From: UMGS882 sp045598975 | GTDB taxonomy: Bacteria; Bacillota; Clostridia; Oscillospirales; CAG-382 | DNA: 11,726 nucleotides | Assembly (NCBI GenBank): GCA_045598975.1 | Contig: JAZRVE010000075.1 | Location: 1 to 11,726, forward strand | Reading direction: 5' to 3' | Shown: positions 6,557-11,726 of the stretch, piece by piece | Numbering within the stretch: the stretch's first letter is position 1 | Layout: every line of letters begins with the position of its first letter | Translations under genes and position numbers: made by a program | Notes under the pieces: model-generated | Told to the model about the DNA's origin: nothing | Seen by the model: the letters and a program-made list of their open reading frames with translations, nothing else | Database searches by the model: none

Positions 6557-6584
6557 TTGACTTTTTGTGAAAAAAAAGTACAAT
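6557..6584 (+). promoter_or_regulatory. promoter of tig (and probably clpP-clpX)
   Basis: -35 TTGACT (6557-6562), a 16-base spacer and -10 TACAAT (6579-6584). Upstream A/T-rich tracts (6515-6550) could act as an UP element. No CIRCE or CtsR-type operator is apparent around it. Confidence 0.82.
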
Positions 6585-6602
6585 AAGATTGTATATCTTT
6601 GC

Positions 6603-6621
6603 TGACGTAACAGAAACGTCA
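6603..6621 (+). promoter_or_regulatory. inverted repeat in the tig leader
   Basis: TGACGT (6603-6608) and ACGTCA (6616-6621) are exact inverted complements around AACAGAA. It lies about 20 bases after the -10 box, within the transcript and before the ribosome site. It could be a small hairpin or a dimeric regulator site. There is no direct evidence for either. Confidence 0.4.
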
Positions 6622-6642
6622 ACACGGAAAGGAAGACACAGT

Positions 6643-8214
6643 ATGAGCTTGAAAAACTGCAAAGAAGTGGAAACCAATAAGGTGGAGATGAACATCGTCA
6701 TTGCCAAGGACGTGTTCGAAAACGCCATCAACAAGGTTTTCAACAAATCGCGCAAAAGCATTACCATCCCCGGCTTCCGCAAAGGCAAGGCGACCAGAGG
6801 ACTGATCGAAAAATTCTACGGAAAGACCGTCTTCTATGAGGACGCGCTCAACGAAATACTGCCGACCGAGATCGACGCGGCTGTCAAGGAGACCTCCTAC
6901 CGCATGGCGGCAATGCCCGAAGTGACCGACGTTGATTTTGAAGGCGAGGACGGCATCACGGCAAAGGTGACCTTTGTCCGTTATCCCGACGTCACCGTCA
7001 AGGCATATAAGGGACTCAAAGTCGAAAAGATCACCGTCAAGACGGAAGACGCGGAAGTGGACGCGGAACTGGAAAACACCCGCAAGCGCTATGCGCGCAC
7101 CATCGCCGTGACTGACCGTGCGGCACAGAACGACGATACCGCAACGCTCGACTACGAGGGCTTCTGCGACGGCAAAGCCTTTGACGGCGGCAAAGCGGAG
7201 GGGCATAAGCTCAAACTCGGCTCCGGCACCTTTATCCCCGGCTTCGAGGATCAGATCGTCGGCAAAAAGGTCGGCGACGCATTCGACGTCAACGTGACCT
7301 TCCCGAAGGAATACCATGCAAAAGAACTCGCCGGAAAGGAAGCCGTTTTCAAGTGCAAGCTCAACGCGCTCGAATACGAGGAACTGCCGACGCTGGACGA
7401 CGAATTTGCCAAGGATGCTTCGGAATTTGAGACGTTTGATGAATATAAGGCAGACGTCAAGGCTAAAATAGAAAAGAGACATGACGCGGAAGCGGAAGCA
7501 AGACTGGCGACCGACCTCGTCAGGGCACTCGCCGAAAACGTGGAAGCCGAGATCCCGGACGCGCTCATCGACCGCGAAAAGGAGAACCTGTTGCGCGAAT
7601 ACGACTATCAGCTCCGCAGCCAGGGGCTCAGCCTTGATATGATCCTCAAATACACCGGTATGAAGCTGGAAGATATCAAGGAACGCTACGGCGAACAGGC
7701 ACTTCTCAACGTGAAGAAGCAGCTTGCCGAGGAAGAGATCGTCAAGGCGGAGAAGCTCGACGCAAGCGACGAGGAGATCGAAGCCAAGTACGAAGAAATG
7801 GCGAAGGAATTCGGCATGAAGGCAGAGGACGTCAAGGCACGCATCGGCAAGGACGATCTTGCCTATGACATCAAGAGCATCAAGGCGTTCGAGCTCGTCA
7901 AGGAAAAAGCCAAGATCACCGAAAAGACGGTCACGGCGGACGAGTGGGAAAAGATGAACGCGCCGAAGGAAGAAAAAGAAGAAAAGGCAGAAAAACCCAA
8001 GAAGACGACCAAGAAAGCCGTGAAGGCCGCAGTCGAAGAAGCGGAAGAGCCCAAGAAGAAGGAGACTGCCGCAAAAGCCAAGAAGACGACGGAAAAGCCC
8101 GCGGCAAAGCCTGCGGCTAAAAAGACTGCCGACAAGGCGGAAGCGCCTGCCGAAAAGAAGCCGGCTAAAACCGCGGCAAAAAAGCCCGCGGCAAAGAAGA
8201 AGGATAACGAATAA
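6643..8214 (+). CDS. tig: trigger factor with a lysine/alanine-rich C-terminal tail
   Basis: This 523-residue ribosome-associated chaperone and peptidyl-prolyl isomerase binds new chains at the exit tunnel. Residues 1-115 are the ribosome-binding domain with the signature GFRKGKA (44-50); the proline usual after it is Thr51. Residues about 160-245 are the FKBP-type isomerase domain (LDYEGFCDGKAFDGG, GSGTFIPGFEDQIVG, VTFPKEYHAKELAGK). Residues 250-440 are the helical chaperone arms. From about 441 to 523 there is a low-complexity tail of K, A, P, E and T (KPAAKPAAKK-like units), not present in the usual protein of about 430 residues. ATG 6643 follows AAAGGAAG; the frame upstream of it is promoter sequence. 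It is the first gene of a tig-clpP-clpX cluster, an arrangement common to many bacteria. Confidence 0.95.
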   Translation: MSLKNCKEVETNKVEMNIVIAKDVFENAINKVFNKSRKSITIPGFRKGKATRGLIEKFYGKTVFYEDALNEILPTEIDAAVKETSYRMAAMPEVTDVDFEGEDGITAKVTFVRYPDVTVKAYKGLKVEKITVKTEDAEVDAELENTRKRYARTIAVTDRAAQNDDTATLDYEGFCDGKAFDGGKAEGHKLKLGSGTFIPGFEDQIVGKKVGDAFDVNVTFPKEYHAKELAGKEAVFKCKLNALEYEELPTLDDEFAKDASEFETFDEYKADVKAKIEKRHDAEAEARLATDLVRALAENVEAEIPDALIDREKENLLREYDYQLRSQGLSLDMILKYTGMKLEDIKERYGEQALLNVKKQLAEEEIVKAEKLDASDEEIEAKYEEMAKEFGMKAEDVKARIGKDDLAYDIKSIKAFELVKEKAKITEKTVTADEWEKMNAPKEEKEEKAEKPKKTTKKAVKAAVEEAEEPKKKETAAKAKKTTEKPAAKPAAKKTADKAEAPAEKKPAKTAAKKPAAKKKDNE

Positions 8215-8242
8215 GCGTTGTCCGACATCGGGCAATAACGGC

Positions 8243-8289
8243 AAACGTCCTGCGACAGTCGCTTCCGGGCGGCTTTCGCAGGCGTTTTT
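8243..8289 (+). terminator. weak intrinsic terminator or attenuator between tig and clpP
   Basis: AAACG-CCTGCGA (8243-8255, one bulged T) pairs with TCGCAGG-CGTTT (8276-8287). The apical part can extend through GTCGC/GCGGC. Only five T residues are present and three of them are in the stem, so read-through into clpP is likely. No separate clpP promoter is evident between here and 8347. Confidence 0.6.
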
Positions 8290-8346
8290 CACGAAGAGCA
8301 CCCCGAAAAAACGTATCAAACAGAAAAACAGAAAGGAAGAAAGCGT

Positions 8347-8931
8347 ATGGCACTCGTACCAATGGTCGTGGAGCAGACCAACCACGGAGAACGTTCTTAT
8401 GACATTTATTCGAGACTTCTGAATGACCGCATCGTATTTTTGGCGGACGAAGTCAATGACACAACGGCGTCGCTCGTCGTCGCCCAGCTTCTGTATCTGG
8501 AAGCGCAGGACCCCGACAAGGATATCTCGCTGTATATCAACAGCCCCGGCGGCTCGATTTCGGCGGGCATGGCGATCTATGACACCATGAACTACATCAA
8601 ATGCGACGTTTCGACGGTATGCGTCGGCATGGCGGCAAGCATGGGAGCCTTCCTGCTTTCCTCTGGCGCCAAGGGCAAGCGTTTCGCGCTTCCCAACAGC
8701 GAGATCATGATCCATCAGCCTCTCGGCGGGATGCAGGGGCAGGCGGCGGACATCAAGATTCACGCCGACCATATCCTGCGTATCCGTGACAGACTCAACA
8801 AACTGCTTTCCGAACAGACCGGCAAACCGCTCGATATCATCCGGCAGGACACCGACCGCGACAACTTCATGAGCGCGGACGAAGCCTGCGCTTACGGGCT
8901 GATCGACAAGGTCATCACGCAGAAGCAGTAA
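8347..8931 (+). CDS. clpP: ATP-dependent Clp protease proteolytic subunit ClpP
   Basis: This 194-residue serine peptidase forms the two-ring, 14-subunit chamber that degrades proteins unfolded by ClpX (or ClpC/ClpA). The catalytic triad is present at the usual places: Ser98 in GMAASMGAFLL, His123 in MIHQPLGG and Asp172 in TDRDNFM. The oxyanion loop INSPGGSISAGMAIYD (65-79) is intact. Length is typical, with a very short N-terminal extension (MALVPMVVEQT) that may be autoprocessed. ATG 8347 follows AAAGGAAG at normal spacing. It is followed 99 bases later by its unfoldase gene clpX, so both are probably made from one message. In many Firmicutes clpP is controlled by CtsR, but I see no matching tandem repeat here. 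Confidence 0.97.
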   Translation: MALVPMVVEQTNHGERSYDIYSRLLNDRIVFLADEVNDTTASLVVAQLLYLEAQDPDKDISLYINSPGGSISAGMAIYDTMNYIKCDVSTVCVGMAASMGAFLLSSGAKGKRFALPNSEIMIHQPLGGMQGQAADIKIHADHILRIRDRLNKLLSEQTGKPLDIIRQDTDRDNFMSADEACAYGLIDKVITQKQ

Positions 8932-8980
8932 AAGCGATCCCGAATCAACCGATAGTATCCGAAAACATCCGAAAGGAATG

Positions 8981-9018
8981 CCGATGCCCGGAGCGCCGAA
9001 GCGGCGCTCCGCATCCGG
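8981..9018 (+). promoter_or_regulatory. GC-rich hairpin in the clpP-clpX intergenic region
   Basis: CGGAGCGCCG (8989-8998) pairs perfectly with CGGCGCTCCG (9002-9011) around AAG, and GATGC/GCATC (8983-8987, 9011-9015) offers outer pairing. There is no T-tract; instead the clpX ribosome site GGAGG follows within a few bases. It is better read as an mRNA stability, processing or translation-control hairpin than a terminator. Confidence 0.6.
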
Positions 9019-9030
9019 TACGGAGGACAC

Positions 9031-10296
9031 ATGGCAGAAGAATTTGAAAACGGCGAACTGAAATGCTCGTTCTGCAAAAAGAGCGAGAGTGAGGTCGGCG
9101 GATTGATCAAGGGACCGGACGGACTTGCCATCTGCCGGTACTGTGTGGACGTCTGCAAGGATCTGTTCGTCGATCTTGACGAATATGAGCACCGAAACGA
9201 TGACAAGGAGCCGGAACTGACGGCGGAAAGCCTTCCCAAACCCTCCGAAATGAAGGAAATGCTGGATCGCTACGTCATCGGGCAGGATAAGGCAAAGGTG
9301 ACGCTCTCGGTCGCCGTGTACAATCACTATAAACGCATTCTGCAAACGAAAGACGAGGAAGGCGAGGTCGAACTGCAAAAGAGCAACGTACTGCTCATCG
9401 GCCCTACCGGCGTCGGCAAGACTATGCTTGCCCAGACGCTCGCCAAGCTTCTCAAAGTACCGTTTGCCATTGCCGATGCCACCACGCTTACCGAGGCGGG
9501 CTACGTCGGTGAAGACGTCGAAAATATCCTGCTTCGGCTGATCCAGGCGGCGGATTATGACGTTGCTCGCGCCGAAAAGGGGATCGTGTACATCGACGAG
9601 ATCGACAAGATCCCCCGCCGGAGTGAGAACCGCTCCATCACGCGGGACGTGTCGGGCGAAGGTGTACAGCAGGCATTGCTGAAAATTTTGGAAGGCACGG
9701 TCTCCAACGTACCGCCGCAGGGCGGACGCAAGCATCCCAATCAGGAATTTATCCAGATCAACACCGAGAACATCCTGTTCATCTGCGGCGGCGCTTTTGA
9801 CGGCATCGAAGCCATCATCGAGAACCGCCTCGGCAAGCAGGGACTCGGCTTCGGCGCTGACATCAAGACCAAGGAACAGCGCCGCAAGAGCGATATCCTT
9901 GCCTCCATCGAGGCGCACGATCTCGTCAAATACGGGCTTATCCCGGAGATCGTCGGGCGTATCCCGCTCATCACGGCGCTGACGCCGCTTGACACCGAGG
10001 CGCTCGTGCGTATTCTGACCGAGCCCAAGAACGCGCTCACCAAGCAATATAAAAAGCTGTTCGGCATGGACGGCGTTGAACTGGAATTTTGCGAAGACGC
10101 TCTGCGGAGCGTGGCGGAGCTCGCCGAAAAGCGCAACACCGGTGCGCGTGGCTTGCGCGCCATCACGGAAGGGATCATGACGGAGCTCATGTTCTCTCTG
10201 CCGGACGACGCGGACGTCCGCAAGGTCACCATCACAAGGGACGTCGTGGAAAACGGCGCCGCACCGCTCATCGAACGGCGGAAAAACAAGGCATAA
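9031..10296 (+). CDS. clpX: ATP-dependent Clp protease ATP-binding subunit ClpX
   Basis: This 421-residue AAA+ unfoldase forms a hexamer that recognises substrates and feeds them to ClpP. The N-terminal zinc domain has CxxC pairs at Cys12/15 and Cys35/38. Walker A is GPTGVGKT (124-131), Walker B IVYIDE (185-190), pore loop GYVG (157-160) and the RKH loop Arg233-Lys234-His235. The ClpP-docking loop is the LGF variant of IGF (272-274), and the sensor-2 region is GARGLR (371-376). Length and order are normal throughout. ATG 9031 has GGAGG a few bases upstream. It is directly behind clpP. A Spo0A-type DNA-binding protein gene starts 38 bases after its stop and is probably co-transcribed. Confidence 0.97.
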   Translation: MAEEFENGELKCSFCKKSESEVGGLIKGPDGLAICRYCVDVCKDLFVDLDEYEHRNDDKEPELTAESLPKPSEMKEMLDRYVIGQDKAKVTLSVAVYNHYKRILQTKDEEGEVELQKSNVLLIGPTGVGKTMLAQTLAKLLKVPFAIADATTLTEAGYVGEDVENILLRLIQAADYDVARAEKGIVYIDEIDKIPRRSENRSITRDVSGEGVQQALLKILEGTVSNVPPQGGRKHPNQEFIQINTENILFICGGAFDGIEAIIENRLGKQGLGFGADIKTKEQRRKSDILASIEAHDLVKYGLIPEIVGRIPLITALTPLDTEALVRILTEPKNALTKQYKKLFGMDGVELEFCEDALRSVAELAEKRNTGARGLRAITEGIMTELMFSLPDDADVRKVTITRDVVENGAAPLIERRKNKA

Positions 10297-10334
10297 GACA
10301 ACCGACGCGCAAAGGAAACGGAAACACAGATACT

Positions 10335-10838
10335 ATGAATACAGCTATCCTCTATTATCACAAACCCAAACGAGTCGCGGAAAACGTACCGCAGACGGCA
10401 TTCCCGGACAACGGGATCAACGTAAAATCCGCGGCGGCGCCGGTCGAGAAGTGCCGTGTGCCGGAAGCGAGCATTTTCAACTGCACGGCGAACACCCTTC
10501 GGGGCATGGGGCTTACCGGAAAATACGACGGCTTCCTCTACATCTGCAAGGCGGTGGAGGCGATTTTGAAAAGCGATGAGCCGCCGCACTTCCAGAACCT
10601 GTATTTCGACATCGGAAAGGCGTACGGCGTCAATTCGTCGTCGGTGGAGCGAAGCATCCGCTACGCCATCCGCTATATCCGCCGTGCCGGCAATGAAATG
10701 CGGCGGGACGCTCTGTTCGGAACCGGTGCGGAAAACGAGAAAAACTATGCGAACAGCCGTTTTCTGACCATACTTGCGGCAGACGTGTTCCAGAAGCTCA
10801 CGCTGTTGGAAACGGAAGAAGTACAACCGACGGCGTAA
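10335..10838 (+). CDS. stand-alone Spo0A C-terminal-domain protein
   Basis: This 167-residue protein has residues about 52-156 matching the layout of the Spo0A DNA-binding domain: a first helix pair (GMGLTGKYDGFLYICKAVEA), LYFDIGKAYGVNSSSVERSIRYAIRYI (89-115, the helix-turn-helix, where Spo0A has LYPxIAxxYxTTxSRVERAIRHAIE), RRDALFG (123-129) and NSRFLTILAADV (140-151, like Spo0A TNSEFIAxxADxL). There is no receiver domain. The first 50 residues are unlike a phosphoacceptor domain and contain no conserved aspartate pocket; they include two cysteines (40, 50). Spo0A normally switches on by phosphorylation and dimerises, so this protein must be controlled otherwise. ATG 10335 is the only sensible start in frame, but its ribosome site is weak (AAAGGA about 17 bases away). 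It lies 38 bases after clpX. It could be a regulator of development, stress or the cluster itself; targets are unknown. Confidence 0.8.
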   Translation: MNTAILYYHKPKRVAENVPQTAFPDNGINVKSAAAPVEKCRVPEASIFNCTANTLRGMGLTGKYDGFLYICKAVEAILKSDEPPHFQNLYFDIGKAYGVNSSSVERSIRYAIRYIRRAGNEMRRDALFGTGAENEKNYANSRFLTILAADVFQKLTLLETEEVQPTA

Positions 10839-10933
10839 AGCGGACGGAAAAGTTGATTGTTTATCATTTATCTATATGGCGTACATAAAACGGCGTTATA
10901 CTGAACGCAAGAAAAAGCAGGAGGACAAAACGA

Positions 10934-11341
10934 ATGTATTATTTGGAGGGCGCGGCAGCGCAGGCAGAGGCAGGCGGTCTTGCGGGAGCATGGACCATGC
11001 CGATCATGCTGATCGGATTCTTGGCAGTGATGTATTTCTTCATGATCCGTCCGCAGAAGAAGCAGGAAAAGCAGATCGCGGATATGCGCAACAGTCTGAT
11101 GGTCGGTGATGAGATCACCACCAACGGCGGGCTTATCGGGCGTGTCGTACATATCAAGGATGACATTGTGACCATCGAAACGGGCGCAGACCGTACCAAG
11201 ATCAAGATCCGCAAATGGGCTGTGGCGACCGTTGACAAGAAGATCGACGCCAAGCCGAATGTTCCCAAGGGCGGTTTCAAGGTGACGGGCGTCAAGAAAG
11301 CTGACGAAAAAGCCGACGACGGCAAACCCGAACTCAAATGA
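10934..11341 (+). CDS. yajC: preprotein translocase accessory subunit YajC
   Basis: This 135-residue small membrane protein associates with SecDF in the Sec export complex. There is a short N-terminus, one transmembrane helix (about residues 22-38, MPIMLIGFLAVMYFFMI), then the family motif RPQKKQEK (39-46) and the conserved cytoplasmic fold GDEITTNGGLIGRV (58-71). The tail after about residue 105 is lysine-rich and probably disordered. ATG 10934 is preceded by AGGAGG. It is 95 bases after the Spo0A-like gene, in an A/T-rich gap with no convincing promoter. secD and secF, which often follow yajC, do not follow here within the 385 bases left; a reverse-oriented intergenic repeat does. Confidence 0.95.
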   Translation: MYYLEGAAAQAEAGGLAGAWTMPIMLIGFLAVMYFFMIRPQKKQEKQIADMRNSLMVGDEITTNGGLIGRVVHIKDDIVTIETGADRTKIKIRKWAVATVDKKIDAKPNVPKGGFKVTGVKKADEKADDGKPELK

Positions 11342-11349
11342 AACCTGTG

Positions 11350-11726
11350 GCTTCACCCATACCGCGCCGCTTGCGCGGGGCGTTCCGCGAGTGTAAGCGA
11401 GTGAAATAACTGTTTCAGTGTCCCGCGGTCAGGGGCAATGCCGCCATCCACGCGGGCGGCATTGCGCAAAGCCATGAGCGCGTGCCGCGTATCTTTGATT
11501 TGCAGTAATTTTTCGCGCGCCGGATAGAGCCGCAGAGCCGATTAGAATAACATCTCGTATAGCCCCTCCTTTTGTGCATATCAGCAATATCCGGTACTAC
11601 GCCGCCGTTTGTGCTATGTAATCCACCCGTGCCGCATGGTTTGGCGTATCTGCAAATCTTTGTCGGAGCCGCCGTGATAACGCATGGCACCTCCGCAAAA
11701 CGTCTTCCGTTTTGCGGAGTAGGGGG
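11350..11726 (-). repeat. intergenic repeat, copy B (gene-free right edge of window)
   Basis: The core 11543-11679 is the inverted counterpart of copy A (4295-4431), with 118 of 137 bases identical by hand count and no gaps. The 5' tip of the element (right side) is a long hairpin. The left part, 11353-11542, has no match in copy A. It holds small hairpins (CCGCGC/GCGCGG at 11362-11378) and a 62-codon stop-free minus-strand stretch (11541 to the TGA at 11353) that reads protein-like but starts right after a stop codon. Its only internal ATG (11475) lacks an obvious ribosome site. I see no gene in 11342-11726. Confidence 0.75.
11691..11719. repeat. terminal hairpin of repeat copy B
   Basis: CTCCGCAAAACG (11691-11702) and CGTTTTGCGGAG (11708-11719) form a perfect 12-bp stem with loop TCTTC. 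It sits where copy A has only a 4-bp hairpin. The tract after it is G-rich, not T-rich, so it does not look like a terminator. Confidence 0.85.

Noticed and set aside
6619..10047. A 1142-codon open frame on the minus strand across tig, clpP and clpX
   Set aside because: It is exactly antisense to three well-conserved genes, has low-complexity leucine/phenylalanine runs opposite the lysine tail, no ribosome site and no recognisable domain. It arises from GC-biased third codon positions in the real genes.
10853..10902. Possible yajC promoter (TTGATT near 10853; TATACT at 10897-10902)
   Set aside because: No pairing of boxes gives a 16-18 base spacer with a fair -35, so I could not support it.

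Overview
The window reads as the chromosome of a low-GC-lineage Firmicute (class Clostridia, probably an uncultured gut-type member), although the coding regions here are fairly GC-rich. Evidence for this: strong AGGAGG-type ribosome binding sites; sigma-A promoters with near-consensus -35/-10 boxes; a tig-clpP-clpX cluster; an endonuclease-type (non-GATC) MutL; a Spo0A-type DNA-binding domain; and tRNAs with encoded CCA. It is mostly housekeeping sequence, with several unusual repeat structures between the genes.

Left part, minus strand (1-4250). A cysteine-rich DUF5714 protein runs off the left edge behind a near-perfect extended -10 promoter. Upstream of it (higher coordinates) lies a tRNA unit reading leftward: consensus promoter, tRNA-Leu(UAA), initiator tRNA-fMet(CAU), a terminator, then a tRNA-like 3' piece containing a palindromic insert, then a second terminator. 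Next comes a mutL-tgt operon (mismatch repair and queuosine tRNA modification) with its own promoter and a strong terminator.

Middle (4250-6490). The divergent region between mutL and a rightward gene is filled by two inverted, related intergenic repeat copies. The rightward gene encodes a secreted GLUG-repeat protein with its own promoter and terminator.

Right part, plus strand (6550-11341). A consensus-like promoter drives tig (trigger factor, with a long lysine/alanine-rich tail), then clpP and clpX (the ClpXP protease), then a small protein consisting essentially of a Spo0A C-terminal DNA-binding domain without a receiver, then yajC (Sec translocon accessory). Trigger factor and ClpXP cover folding and degradation of new proteins, and YajC serves export. 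The right edge (11342-11726) has no gene; it holds a third copy of the intergenic repeat, in inverted orientation, with a long terminal hairpin.

No complete mobile element, CRISPR array or phage gene was seen. The least explained features are the tRNA-like locus split by an 86-bp palindromic insert, the dispersed hairpin-tipped repeat family, and the receiver-less Spo0A-like protein behind clpX.
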